This document shows, one piece after another, positions 45,863 to 59,900 of a stretch of DNA of 64,000 bases. The number at the start of each line of letters is the position of its first letter. The first letter of the stretch is position 1. Source of the DNA: Lagopus muta (Eukaryota > Chordata > Aves > Galliformes > Phasianidae); contig NC_064442.1 of the NCBI RefSeq assembly GCF_023343835.1, positions 17,160,501-17,224,500 of the forward strand, given 5' to 3'. The notes under the pieces are model-generated. The model did not search any database, was not told where the DNA came from, and saw nothing but the letters and a program-made list of their open reading frames with translations. The position numbers were made by a program, and so were the translations under genes.

Positions 45863-48800
45863 TGATAAGGGAATGATCAGCTCCTAATTGATTTGGGAAT
45901 GATGCCTGAATGCTGCTTGGAATACTGAGGGCATCTCCACTACACCATGTGAAGGTAGCACTGTGCATTCCCTGGCAGCGTTCTTAGGTTTTGTATGTTG
46001 AAGGGATATTACCAGATCTAGATGCCAAAAACCCCTAAGTTTGTAGTTAGCATTTTCAGAACATGCTTGCAAAAGTAGCGTGGTGGTGGCTTGGGGTTTT
46101 TTTTTGTGTTTAAATTTGGGATAGAGGGAAATGTAAACCACTGAGACACTGCACAACAGTTGTAGTAGTAATATCAAAAAAATCAACCTCAGCTGAAATC
46201 TCCACCCTTGTCATTCACAAAAGTGAGTACTGTTCTGTTTGTGATTACTTGAAATAACCCAGAAGTTTTATAGCATGACAGATTCAGTTTAGGAAAGCAC
46301 ATACGTTCACTTTTCATCCCCTAGGAAGTCACTGGAATCAGCTGAGTGCTCTGAACAGAGCCTAGCAGAATAGACTGGAATTTTGAGACAAATCTTAACC
46401 AATTCAACTTCACACTCAGTAACCAGCTTGAAAACAGCTCCCAAAAGGAGGAGGTAAAAGGTGCCTCTATGGTTGGCTCTTGGTCACAGCTCAGAGTTGT
46501 TTGTTGGGTTGCAGTCACTTGCAAAATTGGGAATAGGAAGAAGTTGCAGCAAGACCAGTAGAATACCAAAGACCACACAATTCACAGAGCTCACATCTCA
46601 GAATCTGTGCCAAACACCCAATTTAGTGCTCATTTCAGTCTTTCTGTAAGCAAGTTATGTTAGGTATTATTAGAGCTTAGCTGCAGCCTGCCCAAATTTG
46701 TAGCTCTTAATCTAATTTTATGGACGTAGAAAAGCAGTCCTTCAAAAGGAGACGATGTAATTGTTAATAAACTGTGATGTGGATTTGGAGAAATGCGAAG
46801 CTCAGCCCTGTAACACTGAGCGTTTCAGTAATTCCTAGAGTAAATTAATGCTGACTTCTTTTGATTTCTGATAATGGCTTCAAAATCGCACTTCTTTAAG
46901 AAGGAAAGCCTAACAGTGCTGCACAATCCAAAAAAGATTTCTGGCTTTTGATAATTTAATCTAGCACCAGGTTGGCCAAAGCAAACTGGCATCACTTCTG
47001 TTCACCAGTGCCCACCCGGACAACACAGAAGTGATGGGGAAGCAGCTCCGCTGTGCCTGGGGGGAAGCTTGTCCCTCACCTAGCATGTCTGAACTGTGCT
47101 TCCCCCTGCCAGCTCTTACAGAAGGATCTGCACAGTACTTGAGCTTTAGAAGTGACCACATGAGCTCAAACATGGAGACAAAGGAGTGTCTCTTGTGCCA
47201 TTGCTCTGGCAGGTGCAGCTGATGTTTTGTTTTGGAGAAGCCTCCATGTAAGGCATCCTGCAGCTGAGCAGACCTCCAAAAGACACACTGAACTATCCCC
47301 TCCTCCTTATACATCTCTGTGCCTACTCCAGCAACACCTGGAGAAAGACAGAAAAGAAAAAATAAAAATGGGATGGCTCTTGTCTTCTTTCTTAGGGCCA
47401 TAGTATCAGCACTCAGTGTTTCTGCCTGTCTTGCCGTCTTTTCTCATTTTCTCTCCAATCACAAACCTCACCAGACAAAACTGAGTTATTCTGGAAGCTG
47501 AGAGCAGTCAGCTGCGTTTCACTCCAGCATCCCCTTCTAAAGACTCAGAGCAGATCTGATCGACCTGCTGCATGACTTCTGCCTGCACAACTTCTAGGGG
47601 TCTGGTTCAGGCTGTGGTCAGATGGGATAGCTCTAAACAATGGACCAAAAGAAACACGCAAAACCACAAGAATTCAGTCCGCAAAGCAGAATCCTTTATG
47701 CTGCATAAAAGCTACTTGCATGGATGTGTGCTGGAATCCCTCTGAATGCTGCAGGTGTGCAGGCATAAGGAAAGGCTCGCAAAGAGTATTATTTTACTGG
47801 CCTATCTGATCTATGAAAGCAAAAAAGAAGATACTGAAAAAACAATCCACAAGGAACACACTGCAAATAATTGAAAAGCACAATTGTTTTGAGAAAGCTA
47901 GTAATGATCTTTTCAATTTTAATGACAGCAGAAAAACAAGACGGAACAGTGCTGACCTGTGATCCACCTGATGAGGATTTCTGGCACTGCAGGATTACAA
48001 GCAGCACAAATGTTGGTACCAGTCCTCTGCTCCCCTTCCTAGCTTATCATGAGAGGAGTATGTGAGAAAGAGCTCAAGGACTGCTGTCATTCCTGAGCAC
48101 CTCACGGGGTCGTGGGTTCTGCATTTCTACTCAACAAAAAATACTGGGGATGTTTCTAAGTGAGAAAATACACAGAAGATTTGCTAGATATGCCAAAGGA
48201 ACCTTACCTAGTGCTTCTCATGATACTAAACATCTCTACGTATTACGTATTACTTAGAGCCCCTCACACTTTCTGTTTGCAGGGCACTTAGCATCAAGCA
48301 TCTCCAGCAGATGCCGTGGTTACAGAGCACAACAAGTGCTTCGTTCTGTGTTCAACACAATGAAAAAGGAGCACCGGGTATAAAATTCCAACCAGTAAGC
48401 ATACTGGAGGCCTTCTTCTCCATGCATAGCGCTCATCCAATCGCCTTGTCCCTAAAAAGGAAGATCAAATCACTCTGGCTTCCTAAATGTTAGGGATTCT
48501 CCCATGAAAACATACTGACAAGGACCAAAGCACAAGGAGTCACAGCCCTTCTCAGAGGCAGCACTCCAGCAGCTCCTGAGTGAGCTATGTATCCCCACAT
48601 TGTGCTGGAATAAGAGCTCTGTGTGATGAAGGGCTTTTCAGCCAGACAGGCTCTGATTTGTCTAACTGCAGACGTATCATCGTTCTGCTGAAAGATCCGT
48701 TCTAGTGGGCTGTTCATTTTTTAAGAGGATCTTTGTTTTCTGAAGCTTCTGTAGCTTCTCGTTTCTCCATTACTGCTCCCATTGCTCTCTAAATGAAAAG

Positions 48801-50907
48801 ATGAATAAGAAAGGCTCAAACCTCCATCCACTGCATCACAGAGGATCTCACTGACTGCCACAGGACTTGGACTCCCAGGCATCTCGGTGAGCTCAGGCCC
48901 TGCTGCCCTGCCAGCACTTCCATGCAGCTCAGGGCCTTTGGGTCGAGCTGAACTAAACACAACTAGCAAGCAGCCAACCTTCTTGGATGGCCAAAATGTT
49001 TGGTTGGTTTTTTTTTGTTTTTTTTTTCCTTCACTGGATGCATATTTCATGAACTCCAACAGAGCAAAGCTATCAACTTCAAAAGCTGTAATTTGGAAAT
49101 AAGAAAGATGAGATTCCATCTTCGATAGACTGAGATAAAACATTCTTTAAAAGACTTTTTTCTAACACATCAAGTGTCTTGCCCTCAAAACGTGTTTTCT
49201 TTCAGGCAATTATCACTTGTGAAAGAAACCTCTGCTCATTCCTCCTCAGCACCCCTGCAGGGAATCCTTGCATTTCTCCATCTCCCTCCCTTGAGTTATG
49301 AACAAATTTTCCTGCCACTCACGACAATCAAAGAGGTTCCCAGCTCTGGCCTTGCACACTCTCTGTTCTGCCCTCTCCTGCCTGCATGCATTTCAATTTC
49401 CCTTTCTGTGTGTGTGATCCCTGCACCCTGCATTGCTTACCTTCAGGCCATCAAGAAGTAGATGTGCCAGTTCTATCTTCTAGCAGCCTGGCAGGACAAG
49501 TTGCTAGCAAGGTGATCACAGAAAACTCCAGCCACACACTGCTGCAGGTCTCTGTGCACATCTCAGTGCCCCACTGGAGCTCAACTGAGCTGAGACTTCC
49601 TGCCCAAGGACTGCCCCTGGGGAGCAGTAGGAAAGCTGGCAGGGCTGGGCATCACCAGCAGTGCTAATTAGGTACAGCTGTTAGCCCAGGTACGCTCTTG
49701 GTGTGGAAGGACACGTTTTTGCATAGGCAATTAGAGTAGGAGCTTTTTCCTTTTACCTACTCCTTAAAAATATCAGTGAGTATTTTAAGATACAGAATCC
49801 CTAACACATCGCAGGGAGGTGGACAGGGACAACTAAATGTGTAGGAAAGGTATTTTGACAAGGGTGTCATGTAAGCATCAGACATGAGTGTTAATTACCT
49901 GCAGCTGCAGTGCAATAAAGCCTTTCCCTGATGTGGCTGCTTGCAGGTCTCTGTCTCAGTGCAGTGCTGGGTGTGGGCATGCCGACGGTTCACAGATGCA
50001 CTTGTTTTGCTTCATTTCAGGTCTTTCTGCTAATAAACTCTTACATCTTTTACCACAAGTGTTTCTAGAGTTTGGGTTTTACTTCTAAATTTCACCTATC
50101 CTGCTTATTCATAGCAGCATTTACATAAGGGAGGCAAATCAGAGCCCTTCTCCATATGCACACATAGGTATCTCTGCACATGTGCTCAGACACCTGCACA
50201 ACTGCAACGTCCTCACTTTAACCAGTCTTGAAAAGCATTTTCATTTGCAAAACAGAGTTTTGCAGCTCCAGTTCCCATGCACAAATATAGGGGTCTCTGC
50301 CAGCCCCAGGAGGTGTGAGAGAAACGTGGCACACACGTACATTTCTTCCATTTCTTTTGCTTTGTTATTCTGTGTGAGACCACATCGTTACATGACGGTT
50401 TGACTCTGGTTTCCTCCCCAGCTTCTCTCTCTGTATTGTGCTGGCTTCTTTTGCGTTTTAATTGCTCTCTCCCCTCCTGTAGCTGATCAAAATCACATTG
50501 CTGAATTCTGCTTTCTTCCTTTTCTCTTTCTGCCAGCCGCTCGCATGCACACATGGCACAGACTGACATCACTTGACATCTCCGTGCTTCCTCATTTCAA
50601 TATTAACTGTTTACCAGAAGAGAAACTGGTTTGGCGCTGGGTTGCTACGTTCACGCGTGCCTCTGTGTGTGAGCAAGAGCTTTTTTTCCCCTCTCTGTCC
50701 CTTCACAGCTACAGGTCATTACACCGAGCTGCCTGAAACTGCCTGATGCTATTTTTCACCAGCGTGACTTTAGAAGAGACAGCTGTGTGGATGTGCTCCC
50801 CTTTCTGCCTTGGCTGGGGCACAGGAACAACTGCAAAAGCCGGTGCTGCTGCTGCCATCTGAGAGCCAACCTGCTGAAGAACCTTTGCCCTCCCCAGGCC
50901 GATCATA

Positions 50908-50940
50908 ATGACACAGATGCAGTTTAAAGATGCATTTTGG
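50908..50940 (+). CDS. PSTPIP1: PSTPIP1 exon 1 coding part (codons 1-11)
   Basis: ATG at 50908, with A at -3, opens [11 protein letters not shown] and stops at the consensus donor GTAAGT in phase 0. QFKDAFW is the invariant opening of the F-BAR domain in this family. A second ATG at codon 4 could also serve, but the first aligns better with the human length. Confidence 0.92.
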
Positions 50941-53900
50941 GTAAGTGAGCGTTTCTGCCATGCTTCCTCTACTAAATACGTACGTATTTAAAACATTTTG
51001 TTAATGCAGCTTGGCTCTGAATACAGTTTCAAGCCGACTTTATCCTAATTCTGTGTTTTAAATTCAGTTTGTTAAAAAAAAAAGAGAAGGAAACTTCGTC
51101 TCTAAGCAAAAGCACACTGTTCAAGTGTGGGGTAGTAGGCCAGTGGAATCCCTCGCACAGCATCAACTAAGCCAGCCAGGTGCAAAGTGCTGCTGCTCAC
51201 CCTCCTGGGGAGCCCAGGGCTGCTGCTATGTGCCATAGGGCACGCACAGAATGTCCAGCGGCACGGGGCAAAGGACCAGAAGTGGTGCTTGAGAACACAG
51301 CTGCTTCTGGAGTTAAGGAGAAAACCAGAAAAAAGGACCCCAAAGACATAAAGCCAAAACACTGCCAGGTTGGGTAAAGAGCAAGTTGAATAGTTCCTCC
51401 TGTCTAGGCAAATATTCTTCCAGCACCTGGTGCTGACTTGACATGAAGGCAGATGAAATCCTCCTGCCATTCCCTTATCAAGCTAAGTAGAACTGGCCCT
51501 TCACCGCCTGTTTGCTTTCTGTGCTTTCTTTCCATCCCCTCTTCCTGCAGGGTAAACCTTCTCCTGGTCTGAAGGAGCCGAGCAGATGGCTGTGGGGCAC
51601 TGCTTTCCTCCAGGCACCCCCAGCCCCAACTCTATCGGATTTAACCAGTTAAAAAAAAACTGTAATGAGGAAATACAAATGTTCCTTTTGATGTTAACCC
51701 AAACTGTGCCAGGGCACACCCACACAAGGCTCTCCCTTACTCTTCTTTATGCAGTTACTAACTGCATGCTCAGATGCACAAAGTATGGCACAACCACAGC
51801 CCAGTGCAACTGCAGGAAATTCAGCTTTTGCATTTCTCGACGTCCTTCCACAAAGTGCAATCTGACTTTTAGAACCAATACAATTTGTATATTTACTTTC
51901 TAGGATCTTGGTCTTTAGCTGGGATAAATCAGGCATGTCCCATGGGCTCAGCAGGGTGATTAACGCCACTCAGCAATCTGGCCAGGCCAGTTCTTTGTGG
52001 CTCCTCTTCCCCAAGCTTCACTCCTGGCCTTAGTCATGAATATCATCCTGGCTTGGCTTTGAAGCTACCATCTGCTTTAAAGGAAAGCGTCTTTGTTTTT
52101 AATATTGTTTGGCTTGAACATAATACTGCCAAGCTTGTTTAATTGGACTGAACTATATCCGGATATGCTATGGTAGTTTTAGCTGTGCAATAATAAGTCT
52201 TTTAAAAAGAAAACTTACAGGATATTGCACAACGTAGCAAAAGAGCACAGCTTGCCCCCAAAATCACAAGATCAGCAATTATTTTTGCATTCATAACGTT
52301 CTGCTGCGCCCGTTAAAGGAACGGAAATATATTTTCTCAGTTTGCCTCAGTGAGCAACTATCTGCTTTGTTCACTATTGCCATCAACTGAGACAGCCCTC
52401 ATGGTTAAAACCCAAGAAGTACCGTTATGTCGCAGCCGTACCTGCCTTCATCTCCAAGACCTGTCTAAAGGCATGGCTGCACTCTCCCCCTGGAATTCAA
52501 CATCTCTGCTCTTACCATCAGCAAGCTTTTGGCCAGGCAGTTCCTTCAGCAGCTACAGCACTGTGAAATACTTACACAATTCCCTGCAACAACACATCTT
52601 CCTCAACCAGAACAGAAAGGACACCATTCATTCTGCTGCAAAGTCCCTCCATCTTCCTAGGCTGTGCTGTGTTTCAGGAACATGCAAACTCTTCCTCATT
52701 GCTCATCTCATTTTTATCCTCGCTTTTTGCCTATCAAATGTGGCAGTGCCAGGACTATGCTAAAACTTTCCTATTTCTGCTATTTTTTTTATTGTCTGTA
52801 ACCACAGCCTGGGCTAAAACCACTCTGCTTTTATTACTCTTTTTGTTCTGGTATCTTCCACACATGCTGGTTTAATGGTTTAAAAGAAAGTTGCTTAAAA
52901 CCCCCACTGAGATGCACTCCTTTGTAATAGTTTCCTATCCTCAGACAATACTTTTTGGAAAACATTAATAAGAAGAAAAGACAAATCAGTTTTGATAGTA
53001 GGCAATTGCTCAAGGCATTAATATTCTCACTGTCCCGTTGTATGGATGCAAGCGATGTTACCTGTGTAATCACATTAGGTGGGCAGGTAAATTCCCTGCT
53101 AATGGCCTCTGCTTCCACCTGAATTTCACATTAACAGGATTATATCAATAGGAGGGATCTGAGCAATATTCAGTTTTTGTTACAAAAACCCATTTACCCG
53201 AAGGGAAAGTCTTTCCCTTTTCTTTCTTGATCTCCTTCTACGTCCTTGTACTCATTTGATGTTCCACCAGAATTCCCATTGTGGCCTTTTCCTTCAATTT
53301 ATATTTTCTCTGCCACGCTGCTCCGCAGCAGCCTGGTGAGACGTGGCCATTCCTGGCCAAGAGGAACGGGCACTCAGCAGCATCATTCTGGCTGCAGATT
53401 CTCTATCTACAAAACACTGTGATCAGACGCTGCAGCACTGGGAGCCATGTAGGTGCTTAAGATAGCCTGACATAGACAAAGATCTTTGAATATCTTCCTT
53501 GTTTGGCTTTAGATTATTGTCTGCGCTGGGTTTAAAGCAAAAATCTACCTCATACGTGAGGCTCTCACCTGCTGCCACAGATTTCTCATGCAACACTATA
53601 TGCCCAAACAGAAGTAATCACTTTCATAAATAATTTTACTTCTTGTGAGCATTACCCTATGAAATGACTATAAAAGATACATTCTGTGTCACAGCAGGAC
53701 TATTTTCTGGACTTACTTGACAATATACCCAAGAAATCCTAATCACTGTTTTGCCCTAGGATGCCTTTTTTAGGCCAGGTGCCACCTTTCCTGCAGAGGC
53801 TGTTACACCTTGTGGAGCTGCTTTCTGAAATGGGTTTGGACAGACACCAAACCTTCTGTGCTGGCATCTCAGCTCCACAAGTGGGCCCCCCCAGCTTCCA

Positions 53901-56900
53901 TTTGGATGGGAGTGGATTGTATTGGTTGTAGCTGTCTTTACAGACACGAGGCAAACCAAAATAATTAATCTCACTGCACAGTGTAGAGCAGGCAAGCTCC
54001 ACTGTCAGTACGTCCTGCATCTCTCTGCACTACAGAAAGTGTGACTAGAGGCAGACTTATGGTCACATCCCTGTGCTGACAGCAGCCCTGCTTACAGCCA
54101 GCACATGTCCATGTTGGTGGATGTGAGCAGAAATGGGGAACAAAATGAGAACCAGCTTGGAGAAGTCAGACTGACTGGCCAGCTGAATGCCTGTGTTTGT
54201 TGTGAGGTCAACTTCATCTCCATGGAAGATGCTGCCCTATTCCCCTTCTGTGTGTTATTTCTCCCTGTATTCTTCCATAGTTTCCACTGTGGCCAAAATG
54301 CTTTACTCACTAAGGCAACAAGAAGCACCCTGGGGAGGGGGGTTGCAGTCTCAGAACAGTCACTGAAACCACAAGAAATCACAAGAATACTTGCTTACTA
54401 GCGGCTGTGGAAATACTGATGTTCCAGGAAACACTTCTAAGCAGAGCACAACAATTAAAATGAAACTCAAATGAACTGGTACTGATAGTGAGGCAAACAC
54501 ATTAACAGCTTCTTCCACCTCCCATATTCCTGGTACACTGCCTACAGGCCGTGTGAGGAACCAATGACAGCACATTCAGGGCGGTTCATTTCCTTGGTGA
54601 TGAGCTGGAAATGAAGGACTGCAGTATTACTTCTGCAGCTTTTGGGTGTGTGCTCTGCCAGTTATGGCCTGAACATGGTATACCAGGTTTGAGCATCTTT
54701 CTGCAAGGGCAAAGGGTACCTGGGCAAGAGCTAAGTGCAGCACAAAGGCCTTGGAAGACTTTCTAGAGTAGGTAAATGAATGGGTTGGTGGAAAGCTCAT
54801 TTTAGATCAAGTAAGTTCAGTAATTTCTAATTAAAAACAATTAGGTCTTTAGTGGTCACACTTTATTATTTTTTTCTGATGATCGTGCTGCAGCTGAGGG
54901 TTGGGTGGTTCAAAATGGCTGATGGATGAAGTCACAATGATAATTTTGTTTGTATTTTTACAAAGGTATGTCCACTTTGATTTGATCTCTCCTGCTCTGC
55001 AAAAGTGGTTTGGTTTGGACACAGGGAAATGGGGGATTCTTAGTTATGCTGACTTTAATTGTGGCATTGCTGTGTGTTTTAGATACAGAAAAGGTGACTC
55101 AAACTCTTTTCACTCTCATATACGTAGATATGTCTGATGAACACAGCATAGATCTAAAAGTATTTGTCACGCATGTCTTGAAACAGAGGCTGCAAATTGG
55201 AGCAGCGCTTCCAGCAGAGATCAAAGCAGCAGCCCTCAGGTTTGCTGAAGTAGGCTGAGGAGGTGAACAGCATATCCAAATCCTCCTCTCTGCCAGGACT
55301 GGGCGGTTCATTACCCATCCCATCCCTCCCTCGAGACATGCACTGCCTGCTATGCATTGAGCAGTGGCATCAGTCTCCAAAATTTACACTCCCTGACCAG
55401 GGACACTGATCCTGTCTTCCTCTGTGGGCACAATGGAAGACTGAATTTCAATCCACTTCTGATTATTGCGTACTTGTATGGAAGGAAAATTAGGCTGCTT
55501 CATAAAGAGATCATTTTTTGATATTTGTCAGCTCCTCTGAGCTCAAAAAGAGCTCTACATTTTGCTTTCATGCCATGCTCCAGCAAGGTAGATTCTGGCT
55601 GGCAGATGGCAAATTAAGCACTTGTTTAATCTCCTGTTTAATCTAGGTTTTGTAATAAAACATTTCTCAGCAACCACACTTCCGTAACTTACAAAGTTCC
55701 CCATGTTGTTCAGTAGGAATGTGGGGGTTTGAGGCTGGGACGAGGTGACAGCTCAGGTCATGGCTCTGTGCTGAGGGCATCAAGGACAAGAAAAGAGAAA
55801 AAAAAGATACTGAAAATGTGCATCCAGATTCCAACAGCAACTCAGTTCCCTAAAGAATTGCTCCTTTACTATAAATGGAGTTCAGTACCTCTTCAACGGG
55901 GTGAGGAAATGTCCCTGTACAAGGCTGAGGAATTGAAAAATTCCCTGGCTCTTTTGGTGCAACTTCATTTTTGCTTGAGATGGAAACCAGCAGGTATTTG
56001 CTGTAAGTCTTCAGCATTAGGTGGAAGCCAAGCAGCAAGGGGTTCTGTTCAGGCAGGTTAGTTTCTGTTTCATAGAATCATAGAATGGCCTGGGTTGCAA
56101 AGGACCACAATGCTCATCCAGTTCCAACCCCCTGCTGTGTGCAGGTCACCAACCAGCAGCCCAGGCTGCCCAGAGCCACATCCAGCCTGGCCCTGAATGC
56201 CTGCAGGGATGGGGCATCCGCAGCCTCCTTGGGCAACCTGTTCCAGTGCCTCACCACCCTCTGTGTGAAAAACTTCCTCTAAAGTTGATTAGGGAGTTTC
56301 TGTAAGCCCAGAGTTGGTTTGCTTCTGTCATATCTTGAAAGTCCCCAAGTCTTTGTGAGAATGTGCGACATCATATTGAGTAGCAGGATAGGTTGAAAAT
56401 GACTACTTAAGTGGTAAAGATCTCTCATAAATGGAAATGACAATATGTGGACATTGCAGTGGCGCCCAGTCGGAAATTAATTTGTACAGCAACACTCTAG
56501 GTAGATTTCCTGAAGCTTTGCCCCACTTTGTGCTGTGAAACCCCCCCAGCAAAATGTCCAGCTCCTCTTCTCAGGGTTGCTGAGAGCATCGGTGCAACAG
56601 CACATTGTCCTTAATACCTTTTCCAAGACTACCAGAAAACAAATCAAGGTTTTCTAAGACAAGGAAGAGAAGGAGTTTTTAAATTAAGTTCCAAACTAAG
56701 CAGGCCTGGAGCCAGGGGCAGCGTGTGAGCTCCTGAACAGCTGCTGCTGTGCCTGAGCAAGGCAGGATTGTTCCACAGCATCCTCTCCCACACAGTGTTT
56801 GCAGAAGGAAAGGAGCTCTCTGCATAAAAAAGACCTGGGAGCAGAACTAAAGCGGAACATAAACAAAAATAAACTCTGATCACTATTTTGTATAAAACAG

Positions 56901-59900
56901 AAGTGCTCTCTACTTTAATGTTCTATTTCGCCTTATTTTACTTCCAGTTTCTCTTGTGTACCAATTATTAGTTAGGATACTGAACCAATGTCTGATTTCA
57001 GTGTTGAAATGCTTATCTGCCTGGCTGCACAGGGCAGCTTGGCCAGCAGGGCTGTGCCTCCAAACCTGCCTGTGACAGACACGTGCAATGCCTGCTGCAG
57101 GCCTCCCTGTTGGCTCCCATGTCAGCCAATCTCTAAAGTCACCACGTGAAGAGGAAAGGAAGGTCACTATGTCTAGCCTGTGTCACATAGAATGGAATCA
57201 TAGAATGGCCTGGGTTGAAAAGGACCTCAAAGATCCTCTAGTTTCAACTTCCTGCCACATGCAGGGTCTCCAACCATCAGACCAAGCCACATCCAGCTCT
57301 GCTTTCAAACCAGGGAGGGATTTTGTTATCTCCTGTCCCATTTCTCACTTCAGCTACAGCATTTCTTCCCCAGGAAACTTTGTGCACTCTCAGAGCATTA
57401 TTAAAGAGTTAAGGAGGAAAGCTAAAATGGAGGTAGCAGCACAAGCAGAGTCCTCTTGCTGGACAGGAAGCCTTCTCAGTGTGCACCATTACTCTGCCAG
57501 CCAGCTCACCTGCAAAAGTCAGGAAGGCTTTTGTGCAGCAATGGCTTTGTGGGCATGCAAATAATGGCACAGCATGACTGCAAGAGCACCTTACTGAGTG
57601 AGGAGGGTGAGGGCACAGGAAGCTGAGGAGCAAATTCCTCTTGTTGCAGAACAACCATTTCCTTCTCTGCAAAAATCTACAGTGTCATAGGGAGCAAAAC
57701 ACAACTGAGAATCAACCAGTTGCTCAATGCCACCACTTGTGCAATGCTGCTGCAGAGTTTGTGAAATATCAATTTCAATTTATTGTTTTACACTGTAGCT
57801 CCTGCAGAATTGAAATTTGATGAGAATCTCTGCCTTCATTTTAAGTTCTCCAGCCTACCCCGCTAGACAGAGAAGTGTGAGATAGCAATCTAGCAACTTG
57901 GTATATTGGAATGCTACAAAAGCAATGTTTTTTTTCTTCTCTGATTTTTGAAGACATCATTCAAGATACGCATCTATGCTGTCTGGCCCAGGAAAATACT
58001 GCATTGCAGACTTAGGGAACAAAGACAGTAGTGTAATTGCAAACTAAGCCTCATTTAAAAGATACCCATGTCAACTCCTGAAATGATAACAAAAGGTCCC
58101 AAGAGAGCACTCTATAACCCTCAAACTCATGTTTCTACAGTGCAAAGGGTAGTTTTACAAGAAACGAAAGAAAAGCTAGACTGCTAACCTCAGCCTGCCT
58201 GCTCTCCCTTATTTTGCAAAACCTCAGTGACATAATCCACATCACCTCCTGCATAACAGCGGGTGGACAGGTTGCACGATTTAGCTAGCGTTTTGCATGA
58301 AGGCATGGACAATTTTGCTTCAGTCCAGTAACTTCTACCAGCTATTCACAAGCTCATGCTTTAGTTACCAGTAAAACTGTTTGTCTTTCCTACTTGATAC
58401 TATTGCAATAGCACTCTCATGACTTTCATCAGAGAGCCTTGCAGACACCTTCCGAGCACTGGGCTCAGAAGAGAGGCACTGCAAAGCCAGTGCTCAGCTG
58501 ATTAGAGCCCTAAGACTTGGCACAAAGTGATTCACCTTTAGGCAGCAGGAAGGAAGGACAAGCCATGCTGCTGCTCAGCCATCTTCGCCCTGGGCAGGGC
58601 ATTGACACCATCAGGCCTCCCACTTGTAGCCTTCACTACCAAAGTTCCCAGAGTCCTAATGGCTGCAGAAATAGCTCAGAGCTAGCCACTCTCTGCCACA
58701 ATTAACTCCTAATGGTTACTTGCATGATTGCCTATGGGAAAACTTCTGCAGAAAACTGCAGTCCCAATGCACGCAGTTGTTTTGGTAACACCATTAACAT
58801 GAAGGAGCAGCATCTTTATGCCACAGGAAAAATAAGAAGAAGGTATATCCTAGTGCACTTGCTGGCAGCTTCAGTTTGCAGCCTTTCCTGCCTCCTCTCA
58901 AGTATGCTAGGAAAAGCTGTTCTGGGTAAACAGTAGTATAAAGTTGGTGCTTTCAGCCGTGTTGCTCTATTTCTGAGGGAGAAGCATCACCTCTACTACT
59001 GGCAGGAGGCAACTTCTGTGAACAGGCACAGCAAGGAAATGCTGCCTCTGCTTTAGCTGTGATTCTCCTGATGAGAAGCAAAACCCCTGGGCTCCAGGGC
59101 AGAGACCCAAGTACACATGAAGGATTAATGGAAAAATCTCAGAGCAGTATAAATCTGCCTGCGACACTGATAGCCCTTTGTCAAATGCTCTTCTTACTTG
59201 TTATTACAGGTCTGTTGGACAGCATGGATTAACTAATCCGTTTTATTAAAGTGACAATGAATAAATCCTCTTTCACAGTTGCACGTGCTTTGCTTGAGTA
59301 AATTACTTACTTGGCAATGTTAACAAATTACTGGTGGCAATTTGAATTGCTCTCTTCTAAGTTACAGAACAATTGACGTTTTCATAGCATCACAGAATGG
59401 CCTGGGTTGAAAAGGACCACTCATGCTCATCCAGTTCCAACCCCCTGCTGTGTGCAGGTCACCAACCAGCAGCCCAGGCTGCCCAGAGCCACATCCAGCC
59501 TGGCCTTGAATGCCTGCAGGGATGGGGCATCCACAGCCTCCTTGGGCAACCTGTTTCAGTTCACTCTCTGAGTGAAACTCTTACTTTTACAGCTTTAATG
59601 AATGTATTCTTTATCTAATAAGGAATATCCTTATCTAACCATATCCTTATCTAAAAAGGAATATCTAATTTATATTAAAACCCACCCAAATGTCCTCTGA
59701 CTATTCATCATTTCTTACAACCATCACATAGTCCCAGCTGAGAGGTGCCCAAGCACCAGCTGAGCATTGCAACTTCAACTGCCACTACAAAAATCAATTG
59801 ACACAAACACTAATTATAACACAAAACAGTAAAAGGAAAATAGAATGAGGGCCAATCAGCTCATCAAGGCTCAAGAGTTGTTCTAACATGATACAGTCTT

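Larger units (their letters stand above)
44901..50907. other. RCN2-PSTPIP1 intergenic region
   Basis: Apart from the RCN2 3' UTR and a minus-strand CR1 at 45652-45862 no gene is recognised. There is a T-rich block at 49000-49028. The last ~400 bases before 50908 should contain the PSTPIP1 promoter and 5' UTR. They are CpG-poor, lack a clear TATA box and carry many pyrimidine-rich TTCCTC/CTTCCT-type stretches, as is common in myeloid and lymphoid promoters. Confidence 0.6.

Noticed and set aside
55010..55258. Plus-strand frame with a hydrophobic segment followed by a charged helix-like stretch
   Set aside because: No family resemblance, no start or splice support, and it lies within PSTPIP1 intron 1, whose flanking exons join cleanly without it.
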